64,000 bases of DNA from contig CAZNQD010000001.1 of the NCBI GenBank assembly GCA_964575345.1, positions 116,186-180,185 of the forward strand, read 5' to 3'. Position numbers and translations under genes: made by a program. The notes below the pieces were generated by a model that saw only the letters and a program-made list of their open reading frames with translations, ran no database searches and had not been told where the DNA came from. Source of the stretch: UBA1402 sp964575345. Its GTDB lineage: Bacteria; Bacteroidota; Bacteroidia; Bacteroidales; UBA1402. This document shows positions 16,025-23,159 of the stretch, in pieces. Positions within the stretch are counted from its first letter, which is position 1; each line of letters opens with the position of its first letter.

Positions 16025-17478
16025 AACTTAACTCCCAGGCTACATACTATGTTGGCTGTGTTGGTGTTTATATTTGCATACTCACCTGCTCCGTCCCAAT
16101 TGTAATAGGGATAAAAATGTTCCGTTCTGAATTGCTCAACGAAAGCTATGTCAAAAAAGAAGGCTCCTGTCCGATAGCCAAAACCTAAGGAAGCAGTATG
16201 TGCATCTTTTTCCATGAAATATTGTGGAGCCGAGGATGGAGTGTAAATAACCGTGTTGTTTCTTTCGATATGATCGGCCACCGGTGATTGATAGAAGGCA
16301 TAGCCGGCTCTGAAACTGAATTGTTTGTCGAGGCGTATTTCTGTTCCAACTCGCAGGTTGTATCCCAATCTGAAGAATTTATTGATATCTTCGTTCACAT
16401 CTGTATAAGGATAGCCACTACTGTTGCGCATACGGATTTTTCGGTAATCGACTATTTCGTAATCTATACTGAGCAGGCCGACTTGTCCAAGTTGAGCAGC
16501 TGCACTGATAACGAAAAGTTGTGGAGTTTCCAGTTGATAATAAACAGGATCCGGCTCTTCTTCGGATATATAAATGGTCCTGTCTTCTACAAGACCGTCA
16601 TCGTCCGGCATACCAAAAGAGCTCAGGTAGGCATCGTAATCGTCTCTGAGCGCGTAGTAAGTGGGTGTGTGATAAGAAAAGCCCAGTCTAAATTCGGGTA
16701 TGGGGCGAAGGATCAGGCCGATTTTTCCATTAATACCGGTTCCTGAGGTTTTTAGCCAATTCCATAACTCCATACTGCCGCCTTCGTCAAAGAATTCTTT
16801 GTAGTAAGTGTCTATTTCATAATTGACCGATTGCACACCCAGAGAGGCACCAAAATACAGTAAATGGTTGTAATTGAATCCCATACTAAAATTCCATTCG
16901 CCAATACTCCCTTTTTCGATGGCGTATTGTTCATTGTCCAATAATTCGCCCTCTTGCAAAACAGGATTGTAATTATCGTCCAACAGATACGTTTCCCAGG
17001 CCATGTTCTCCAGGGTACTGTAAGGGCTAAGGTTATCCAGCAATGAAACGGGTCGGTCAAGGCCAATGACATTCACATTGCGATTATAGTTTTTCAGCCG
17101 GTTGTAAGTAACGCCGAAGTTGTAATTGGCCACTTTGGAATCGTCGTAGGTCCGATATGAACCTACCACACCAAAGTTATTAACGCCAAAACCCACTTTG
17201 GAATCACTGCTCCCGGAACCATTGAAATCGGAATTCAGACCGGCAATGCTCAAAACGGGGCTGAAACTAATTTCAGAACTTCGGTAGACAGCTATCCCCG
17301 CAGGATTGATACCTAAGGCGGTCAAATCACCTCCCAGGGCGCCAAAAGCATTGGCCATACCGATGGAGCGAGCTGTCCCGCTAACTTCAGATTGTGAATA
17401 CCTTAATGCATCAAAGGCTTCCTGACCTACCAAGTTGAATGCTGAAAACAGAAAAACTGCAAGAATTGTATTTTTCAT
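16021..17478 (-). CDS. OmpP1/FadL-family outer membrane transporter
   Basis: A 485-residue barrel protein. A signal peptide (MKNTILAVFLFSAFNLVGQ) is followed by ALRYSQSEVSGTARSIGMANAFGALGGDLTALGINPAGIAVYRSSEIS, the conserved N-terminal plug motif of the FadL/TodX family in its Bacteroidetes form, often named hemin receptor. The rest alternates short strands with polar loops. It imports hydrophobic compounds across the outer membrane; the substrate is unknown. It lies 11 bases downstream of the Tyr/Trp-rich protein gene and is probably cotranscribed with it. Confidence 0.85.
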   Translation of the reverse strand: MKNTILAVFLFSAFNLVGQEAFDALRYSQSEVSGTARSIGMANAFGALGGDLTALGINPAGIAVYRSSEISFSPVLSIAGLNSDFNGSGSSDSKVGFGVNNFGVVGSYRTYDDSKVANYNFGVTYNRLKNYNRNVNVIGLDRPVSLLDNLSPYSTLENMAWETYLLDDNYNPVLQEGELLDNEQYAIEKGSIGEWNFSMGFNYNHLLYFGASLGVQSVNYEIDTYYKEFFDEGGSMELWNWLKTSGTGINGKIGLILRPIPEFRLGFSYHTPTYYALRDDYDAYLSSFGMPDDDGLVEDRTIYISEEEPDPVYYQLETPQLFVISAAAQLGQVGLLSIDYEIVDYRKIRMRNSSGYPYTDVNEDINKFFRLGYNLRVGTEIRLDKQFSFRAGYAFYQSPVADHIERNNTVIYTPSSAPQYFMEKDAHTASLGFGYRTGAFFFDIAFVEQFRTEHFYPYYNWDGAGEYANINTNTANIVCSLGVKF

Positions 17479-17489
17479 TTCTTAATTAT

Positions 17490-18962
17490 TTAGCGACGAC
17501 CGGAACTGCCTGATGAGCTACGCCCGGCTGAACCGGAGCTGCTGCCAGAAGAACTCCTGCCGGAAGAACTGCTGCCGGAAGAATAGGAGCTGCTGCTACT
17601 GTTGCTGGGAGTTGAATATGAAGAAGAGGAAGAGGATGAGCTTGATGTAGACACGCTGCTTCTTGTATTACTGCTGCTTGAACTGCTTCTTATACTGCTG
17701 TTTGTGTTGCTGCTACCGGAACTGCTTCTGACGCCGGTAGAGCTGCTTCTAACACTACTGCTTGAACTTCTGGCAGTTGAAGGACTTGTCGTTGCAGCAC
17801 CCGATCTGGAAGACGAAGGTGCGCTTACTGCACTGCTTCGGCTGCTGTTCGCAGAGGAAGAACTTCTGGTTGTAGATTGCCTGGTACTGGTACCCGAATA
17901 ACGATTGTCGGTGGTGGAGTTTCTGTAGGTAGCATTGTTGTCGGAAGATCCTGCAGAATTAATTGTTGAGCGGGTGCCGGTGCCGGTGGACCGGGCAGTG
18001 GCTGTTGTGCTTCTGGAAGTACTGGTGCCTCTGGTAAAATTGTCCCCACGGGCATTGGTTGTTCTTGAAGCCAGAGTTTCGGTACGGCTAAAGTCATTGT
18101 AAACGGCCGAAGAACGGCTGTCCGTTCTGCCGGCTACACCTCCGCTGCCGGCTGCCTGCCTGCTGCTGACCGGAATTCCTCCCCTTGAATTAATCTCATT
18201 TCGCGATGCCAGTGCTGTACGGGTGTTAACCGGTTTTCTGGGTGTTTTGATGTAAGAAGGATAACCCCAGGCTGTGTAGGGAGAGTAATAATTGTAGGGG
18301 TGATAACCGTAATAACAATAGTCCCAACCCCAGGAATAGTACCAGGGGCTGTACCAGCTGTAATACCAGGGATCGTAAAAACCGTAATACCACCCGTTAT
18401 AACGCCAGGGGGAATAATATCCGTAATAACCATGGTAGCCCCAGCCGTAATAATAAGGTCTGTAAAAGTCGTCAAAATACCAGGGGCTCATCCAGGGATT
18501 CCAGGAATAATCGTCCATATAATAAATATCCACATCAGCACCTTCTTCAATATAAATATTTACATAACCGTCTTCGGTAATGTGCGTTGTGAATTTATCG
18601 TTGTGAAAGCGTCTTATTCTTTCGCTGTATTGAAAGTCTTCGTATTCTTCACGGCTTATCAGCACTGAATCGTCCAATAATTCCTCTTCTTCGTAATTTT
18701 CCGCCTGATTGTTGTTTTTGTATGAAGGCCTGCGGTTGTACACGTCAACATCCATGGATGATTCATTTGTAGCGTAATCAACTTCGTTTTCTGTTGCTTT
18801 ATTTGTCACCAGAGAAGACTGATCCTGAGTGCTTTCGGCCTTAATAAGAGTCGACTCGAATTTAGGATGGTAGTACAGGTCGTCGTCGTACACTTTTTGT
18901 GCACCAAGTGCCCAGGGGATAGCCAAGGCAAGTATAAACAGGTAATTGATTTTGGTTTTCAT
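17490..18962 (-). CDS. Exported Tyr/Trp-rich and Ser-rich low-complexity protein
   Basis: A 490-residue protein of no recognised family. A signal peptide covers about residues 1-21 (...IPWALGAQ). Residues 22-147 are acidic and Asn/Asp-rich. Residues 148-237 are packed with aromatics: in 151-200, 26 of 50 residues are Tyr, Trp or Phe, in motifs such as SPWYYSWGWDYCYYGY. From about 262 to the end the chain is dominated by Ser with Arg, Thr and Gly (RSSSS, GSSSSGRSSSG). Similar two-part proteins in Bacteroides have been labelled vitellogenin-like, which says nothing of function. It precedes a FadL-like barrel by 11 bases and likely acts at the outer membrane or surface; this is inference. Confidence 0.75.
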   Translation of the reverse strand: MKTKINYLFILALAIPWALGAQKVYDDDLYYHPKFESTLIKAESTQDQSSLVTNKATENEVDYATNESSMDVDVYNRRPSYKNNNQAENYEEEELLDDSVLISREEYEDFQYSERIRRFHNDKFTTHITEDGYVNIYIEEGADVDIYYMDDYSWNPWMSPWYFDDFYRPYYYGWGYHGYYGYYSPWRYNGWYYGFYDPWYYSWYSPWYYSWGWDYCYYGYHPYNYYSPYTAWGYPSYIKTPRKPVNTRTALASRNEINSRGGIPVSSRQAAGSGGVAGRTDSRSSAVYNDFSRTETLASRTTNARGDNFTRGTSTSRSTTATARSTGTGTRSTINSAGSSDNNATYRNSTTDNRYSGTSTRQSTTRSSSSANSSRSSAVSAPSSSRSGAATTSPSTARSSSSSVRSSSTGVRSSSGSSNTNSSIRSSSSSSNTRSSVSTSSSSSSSSSYSTPSNSSSSSYSSGSSSSGRSSSGSSSGSAGRSSSGSSGRR

Positions 18963-19011
18963 ATCAGTACTCCCTTCTGTTTTGGTGAAAACAAGATAAA
19001 CATGTTTACTA

Positions 19012-19019
19012 CAAAGATA
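19012..19019 (-). promoter_or_regulatory. -7 promoter element for the Tyr/Trp-rich protein
   Basis: TATCTTTG on the minus strand, 49 bases before the ATG at 18962. No clear -33 box is seen. Confidence 0.45.
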
Positions 19020-19106
19020 CTTTTTTCGGTAAATCGTTTATTTAAATTATACAGATTTAACAATAATCTCCGCCTCTGACAGCGATTAAAGGCAGGATGT
19101 AAAATT

Positions 19107-19138
19107 TTTGTAAGGTATGAATTATTTAATTAGTTTTG
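19107..19138 (+). promoter_or_regulatory. Promoter of the PLP acyltransferase-like gene
   Basis: TTTG (19107-19110), 20 bases, then TAGTTTTG (19131-19138): a full consensus match. It overlaps the first in-frame TTG (19136), making that codon unlikely to be the start. Confidence 0.65.
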
Positions 19139-19162
19139 CAGCTGTACAAGAAAACATTCAAG

Positions 19163-20416
19163 GTGGATTTATTCGATCGCATACGTACTAACGAAGAGCC
19201 TTTGTCAAAAATGGCCAGGCAATTGCACGGGTATTTTACCTATCCAAAACTGGAGGGGCCTCTCGGAGCTCATATGAAGTTCAGAGGTAAGGATATCTTA
19301 AATTGGAATGTAAATGATTATCTGGGTTTTACACAAAACGAGGAGATCCGTAGCATTGACGAGGAGCTGACCCGAAAATGGGGACTCTCCTATCCCTCGG
19401 GTAACCGCATTATGGCCGGACATACCAGTATTCACGAGAAGCTGGAATCGATGCTTGCCGATTTTACACATAAGGAAGATGCCTTTGTCCTGAATTACGG
19501 TTATCAGGGAATTTCCTCCGTCATCGATGCTTTGTGCGAACGTAACGATATCATTATTTACGATATTCAGGTACATGCCTCCATGATCGATGGCATCCGC
19601 CTGCACAGGGGGGAACATTTCAGCTATCAGCACAACGACATGGACAGCCTTGAAAAAGCCCTCAAAAAAGCCGCAAGCAAACTCGAGAAGAATCCCAAAG
19701 GCGGTATATTGCTACTTACGCAGGGAGTTTTCAGTTCTACCGGCGATTACGGCAAACTGGACCTGATAGTAGCCTTAAAAGAGCAGTACTCTTTCAGAAT
19801 TTTACTCAACGATGCAGATGGTTTCGGTATTCAGGGTAAAAATGGCTCCGGCACTGCCGAGCATTTTGGCGTCAGCTCACAGATTGACTTATACTTGGGC
19901 TCTTTTTCCAAAGCCTTTGCTTCCCAGGGCTGTTTTATTTCAGGTCCGGAACTGATAATGAATTATTTAAGATATCATACCAGAACACAGTTGCATTCCA
20001 AAGCTTTGCCTCTGGTTTTTGCTGAAGGCATCATCAAAAGGATGGAATACCTCAAAAAGAATTTGTCGCTGGTAAAAAAGCTGCACTCCAATGCCAACTA
20101 TATGAGGAAAGCATTGCTGCAGAAAGGTTTTGATCTGGGAGAATCCAATACGAATATTATCCCTATTTATTTCCCCTGCAATATTTACGAAGCCTTGAAC
20201 ATTGTTATCGATTTGAGGGAAAACTACAATATTTTCTGCCCTGTCCTCATTTATCCCTTTATTCTAAAAAATCAGCTTCTGCTCAGGCTCATGCCTACCG
20301 TTTATCATTCCATGGAAGACATGGATTTTACGCTGAATGCTTTTGTAGACATTCAGGAGAACCTTAAAGCCAAAAAATATTCCACCGAACGTTCGGATTT
20401 TTTTAAGGATTTATAG
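19163..20416 (+). CDS. Alpha-oxoamine synthase-like PLP enzyme (fold type I)
   Basis: A PLP enzyme related to serine palmitoyltransferase, KBL and BioF, 417 residues from a GTG at 19163. The domain begins DLFDRIRTNEEPL and contains NVNDYLGFTQNEE, SYPSGNRIMAGHTSIHEKLE, the PLP-stacking His in VHASMIDGIRLH, and the PLP lysine in GSFSKAFASQG (Lys about 250). The motif that is usually DDAHG reads NDADG here (about 216-220), changing the residues that normally contact the pyridine nitrogen and the O3' side of PLP. The promoter overlaps an earlier TTG (19136); an ATG at 19211 is a less likely start. yggS follows after 18 bases. The substrate is unknown; acyl-CoA plus amino acid condensation is the family reaction, and loss of that activity is possible. 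Confidence 0.8.
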   Translation: MDLFDRIRTNEEPLSKMARQLHGYFTYPKLEGPLGAHMKFRGKDILNWNVNDYLGFTQNEEIRSIDEELTRKWGLSYPSGNRIMAGHTSIHEKLESMLADFTHKEDAFVLNYGYQGISSVIDALCERNDIIIYDIQVHASMIDGIRLHRGEHFSYQHNDMDSLEKALKKAASKLEKNPKGGILLLTQGVFSSTGDYGKLDLIVALKEQYSFRILLNDADGFGIQGKNGSGTAEHFGVSSQIDLYLGSFSKAFASQGCFISGPELIMNYLRYHTRTQLHSKALPLVFAEGIIKRMEYLKKNLSLVKKLHSNANYMRKALLQKGFDLGESNTNIIPIYFPCNIYEALNIVIDLRENYNIFCPVLIYPFILKNQLLLRLMPTVYHSMEDMDFTLNAFVDIQENLKAKKYSTERSDFFKDL

Positions 20417-20434
20417 GCTCAAACCATTTATAGC

Positions 20435-21109
20435 ATGTCGATAGCATCGAATATTCAGGAAATCAGCAGCACATTGACTCCGGAATCTAAATTGATTGCG
20501 GTTTCCAAGTTTCAGTCCACAGACAGCATTATGCAGGCTTATAAAGCCGGCCAAAAGCGTTTCGGCGAAAACAGGGCTCAGGAAATGACTGCCAAGCACG
20601 AGGTATTGCCTGCTGATATTGAATGGCATTTTATAGGTCATCTGCAGCGGAATAAAATCAAATACATAATTCCTTTCGTTTCATTGATTCAAAGTGTAGA
20701 CAGTCCGGCTTTACTGGAAGAAATCAATAAAGCGGCAGAAAAAATAATTCACGTTGTTCCCTGTCTTTTGCAAGTTCACATTGCCCGCGAAGAAAGTAAA
20801 TTTGGTTTTTCTCCCGACGAACTCAGACAATTCATGCGGGAAGGCACCTGGAAAACCTTAAGCCATGTGCAGTTGCATGGCCTGATGGGTATGGCTACTT
20901 TTACCGATAATACGGATCAGGTCAGGCGGGAATTCCGCATGCTTAGGCATTTATTTGACGAAATCCGCTCTGCTTATTTCAGCGGAAATGAAGGTTTCAG
21001 AGAATTGTCCATGGGAATGACAGGTGATTACCAGATCGCCTTGCAGGAAGGAAGCACCATGGTTCGCATAGGAACAGCCCTATTCGGTTCACGGAAAAGC
21101 GGATTATAA
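20435..21109 (+). CDS. yggS: YggS/PLPBP family pyridoxal phosphate homeostasis protein
   Basis: A 224-residue alanine-racemase-like N-domain protein that binds PLP without a known enzymatic role. The PLP lysine is in KLIAVSKFQS (about residue 25), followed by FGENRAQEM, EWHFIGHLQRNK, HIAREESKFGF and the phosphate-binding LSMGMTGDYQIALQEGSTMVRIGTALFG in pieces typical of the family. Its position 18 bases after a PLP-dependent acyltransferase-like gene fits a shared cofactor context. Confidence 0.93.
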   Translation: MSIASNIQEISSTLTPESKLIAVSKFQSTDSIMQAYKAGQKRFGENRAQEMTAKHEVLPADIEWHFIGHLQRNKIKYIIPFVSLIQSVDSPALLEEINKAAEKIIHVVPCLLQVHIAREESKFGFSPDELRQFMREGTWKTLSHVQLHGLMGMATFTDNTDQVRREFRMLRHLFDEIRSAYFSGNEGFRELSMGMTGDYQIALQEGSTMVRIGTALFGSRKSGL

Positions 21110-21213
21110 AATAAATCACTGCTTAAAAGGAAATTCGTACCCCCCTTATTGTTTTGAGCGGAGGTAGATTATCCGTGCCGGTCAAAAAGGAATGCTGTTG
21201 ATTCCGGATAGGT

Positions 21214-21660
21214 TCAAACCGGAATCTTATCGATCCGCGTCTGATGCCTGCCCCCATCGAAACCGGTGTTCATGAATACTTCAAGTATTTGCACCGCTTC
21301 TTCCCGGCTGATGAATCTGGCCGGCAGACAACAAACGTTGGCGTTGTTGTGCTGGCGGGCTAATCGGGCTATTTCGGAATTCCAGCATAAAGTGCCTCTG
21401 ATACCGGCGTGTTTATTTACAGTGATGGTCATGCCCTGTCCACTGCCGCAAATAGCTATTCCCATTCTGCATTCATCCTCCTCGACAGATTCGGCCAGAG
21501 GATGCGCAAAGTCGCTGTAGTCGCAACTGTCGGGTGAGTATGTTCCAAAATTTTTAAAAGGAATTTGTTTTTCTGTGAGCCAGTCACAAAGAAATTCTTT
21601 CAATTCAAAGCCGGCATGATCACTGCATATGGCAACCGGCACGTCGTCGTCGGGATTCAT
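21214..21660 (-). CDS. rpiB: Ribose 5-phosphate isomerase B
   Basis: A 148-residue RpiB/LacAB-type isomerase interconverting ribose 5-phosphate and ribulose 5-phosphate. Signature motifs are AICSDHAGFELKE, FGTYSPDSCDYSDFA and the catalytic-site CGSGQGMTITVNKHAGIRG (Cys of ICGSGQG), then NNANVCCLPARF and GGRHQTRIDKI. It is monocistronic. It belongs with the transketolase 5 kb away in the non-oxidative pentose phosphate route. Confidence 0.95.
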   Translation of the reverse strand: MNPDDDVPVAICSDHAGFELKEFLCDWLTEKQIPFKNFGTYSPDSCDYSDFAHPLAESVEEDECRMGIAICGSGQGMTITVNKHAGIRGTLCWNSEIARLARQHNNANVCCLPARFISREEAVQILEVFMNTGFDGGRHQTRIDKIPV

Positions 21661-21736
21661 TTTTATTTTAATATATGGAATAATCTCATGTTAAACAGGC
21701 TGGAGATCTCAAAATCATAGTATTGATTCCAGTCGG

Positions 21737-21744
21737 CAAAGATA
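21737..21744 (-). promoter_or_regulatory. -7 promoter element for rpiB
   Basis: TATCTTTG on the minus strand, 76 bases before the rpiB ATG at 21660; no convincing -33 box. Confidence 0.4.
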
Positions 21745-21826
21745 CAAATTAATTTATTTACACAAGGTCGGGCCGATTATTTTGTTTGTTGGTAAAAACT
21801 TTAAATCCTAAGCCAAAAAAACCTGA

Positions 21827-21834
21827 TATCTTTG
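21827..21834 (+). promoter_or_regulatory. -7 promoter element for the SemiSWEET gene
   Basis: TATCTTTG, 28 bases before the ATG at 21863; no TTTG at the right spacing. Confidence 0.45.
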
Positions 21835-21862
21835 TGTCTAATTGACCTTATAATTAAAGAAT

Positions 21863-22144
21863 ATGCATTTCACTTCAGTAGAACTGCTGGGACTGGCCGC
21901 CGCCTTGTTCTCGACCATCAACCAGATGCCTCAGGCCTGGAAAATAATCCGTAGTAAAGACACCGGCAGTATCTCATTATACACCTACAGTTTGCTGTGG
22001 ATAGCCGTTACTTTATGGTTGGTTTACGGAATTACCATCAACGACAAACCTCTGATTATTTCGAATACTATCAGTATTATTCCCATTACCTATATTTATT
22101 TTATCAAGCTTAAAAACGCGCTGTCGCGCAAAGAAAAAATTTAA
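21863..22144 (+). CDS. SemiSWEET-type sugar transporter (PQ-loop)
   Basis: A 93-residue protein with three predicted helices, the size of a bacterial SemiSWEET that dimerises to form a small-sugar uniporter. Helix 1 carries the PQ motif in STINQMPQAWKIIRSKDTGSISL. Helix 2 has the tryptophan-rich SLLWIAVTLWLVYG, and helix 3 contains an asparagine in IISNTISIIPITYIY, the usual substrate-lining position. Inner membrane. It is monocistronic and converges on tatC, whose stop it overlaps by four bases. Confidence 0.9.
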   Translation: MHFTSVELLGLAAALFSTINQMPQAWKIIRSKDTGSISLYTYSLLWIAVTLWLVYGITINDKPLIISNTISIIPITYIYFIKLKNALSRKEKI

Positions 22145-22926
22145 GCTTTAGATGTTCCTGCCACCAGCAGGATACTGATTTCGTAAAGCAGGAAAATAGG
22201 CAGTGAGACAATCGAGAGGGTAAAGATATCACCGGTTGGCGTAATGACGGCGGCAACAATAAGAATTACAACAATGGCGTACCTGCGTTTCTTTTTCATA
22301 AAATCGGCCTTAAGCAGACCGATTTTAGCAAAGAACCAGGCCAATACCGGTATTTCAAACATTATTCCCATTAGGAGTGACAAAACCACCAGGGTTTGCA
22401 TATAGGAACTCAGGGTAATAGTGTTCACCACTTCCGGACTGACCTGATAAGTGCCTAAAAAACGAAAAGAGAGCGGGAAAATAATATAATAGCTCAGCAG
22501 CACACCCAGGAAAAACAAACTGTACGCCCAAAAGAGTACTCGTCCGGAATATTTTTTTTCGTTATGGTAAAGTGCCGGCGAAATATAGCGAAAAAGGATA
22601 AATACAATGTATGGTGAGCTCAGCAATAAGGCAGCAAAAAAAGCCGCTTTCATATGTACAAAGAATTGGGCGGCAAGCTCGGTACTAATCAGTTTTACTT
22701 CGAATTCGGGTAAGGACATCTGAGGCCAGGCAAGCGACGAAGACAACTGATTGATAAGCCTGTAAAGTACGAAATCGGCCCGGTGTGGCGCCAAAATTAT
22801 AGTAAAAAGGGTTTCTTTAAAGGCAAAAGCAATCATAGTCATAGCTGCCACAACTACGACTACGCGAATTAAAACAACTCTGAGTTCATCCAAATGTTCC
22901 CAGAATGTAAGTTTCTTCTCCGTCAT
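22141..22926 (-). CDS. tatC: Sec-independent protein translocase TatC
   Basis: A 261-residue inner membrane protein with six predicted helices, the receptor subunit for twin-arginine signal peptides. The N-terminus MTEKKLTFWEHLDELRVVLIRV contains the conserved LxELRxR-type motif. The first periplasmic loop is long, and FLGTYQVSPEVV and FEIPVLAWFFAKIGLL are family motifs. The last gene of a four-gene operon: DUF362 protein, polyferredoxin, tatA, tatC. No tatB is seen, as is common outside Proteobacteria. Confidence 0.95.
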   Translation of the reverse strand: MTEKKLTFWEHLDELRVVLIRVVVVVAAMTMIAFAFKETLFTIILAPHRADFVLYRLINQLSSSLAWPQMSLPEFEVKLISTELAAQFFVHMKAAFFAALLLSSPYIVFILFRYISPALYHNEKKYSGRVLFWAYSLFFLGVLLSYYIIFPLSFRFLGTYQVSPEVVNTITLSSYMQTLVVLSLLMGIMFEIPVLAWFFAKIGLLKADFMKKKRRYAIVVILIVAAVITPTGDIFTLSIVSLPIFLLYEISILLVAGTSKA

Positions 22927-22935
22927 ACAGCTTTT

Positions 22936-23142
22936 TTATTGTTTATCGCTGTCTTTTTCTTTTTTATTGCTAAGCGATTCGTCGTCGGTACTGTTCATTT
23001 CTTTTTTGAAACTTTTGATGCCTTTGCCGATTCCTTTCATGATATCGGGAATCTTGGTGGCTCCAAACAATAAAAGAATAGCCAGTGCGATAAGAATCAG
23101 TTCCGGGGTACCCAACCCCAATAATAATGGCAAGTAATACAT
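22936..23142 (-). CDS. tatA: Sec-independent protein translocase TatA
   Basis: A 68-residue protein with one N-terminal helix, then the hinge and amphipathic helix LLFGATKIPDIMKGIGKGIKSFKKEM, the standard TatA motif (FG..K.P). A charged tail follows. TatA oligomers form the pore. It lies 17 bases after the polyferredoxin gene and nine bases before tatC. Being the only TatA/B-type protein here, it probably serves both functions. Confidence 0.93.
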   Translation of the reverse strand: MYYLPLLLGLGTPELILIALAILLLFGATKIPDIMKGIGKGIKSFKKEMNSTDDESLSNKKEKDSDKQ

Positions 23143-23159
23143 ATTGTTAGTTTTTAGTG

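Noticed and set aside
17602..17901. Leu/Glu-rich open frame on the plus strand opposite the Ser-rich gene
   Set aside because: It is the mirror of a low-complexity Ser/Arg/Gly coding stretch on the minus strand; its composition follows from the complement of serine codons and it has no promoter or family.
18134..18668. Thr/Ile/Val-repeat frames on both strands over the Tyr/Trp-rich block
   Set aside because: They are out-of-frame readings of the TAC/TGG-rich coding sequence, with no start signal.
19136..19162. TTG start of the PLP enzyme nine codons upstream
   Set aside because: The codon overlaps a full-consensus -7 element, so it would not be in the transcript; kept as an alternative only.
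21197..21223. Inverted repeat gattccgg/ccggaatc at the rpiB end as a terminator
   Set aside because: One arm is inside the last rpiB codons and the T run is distant and interrupted, so a terminator call is not supported.
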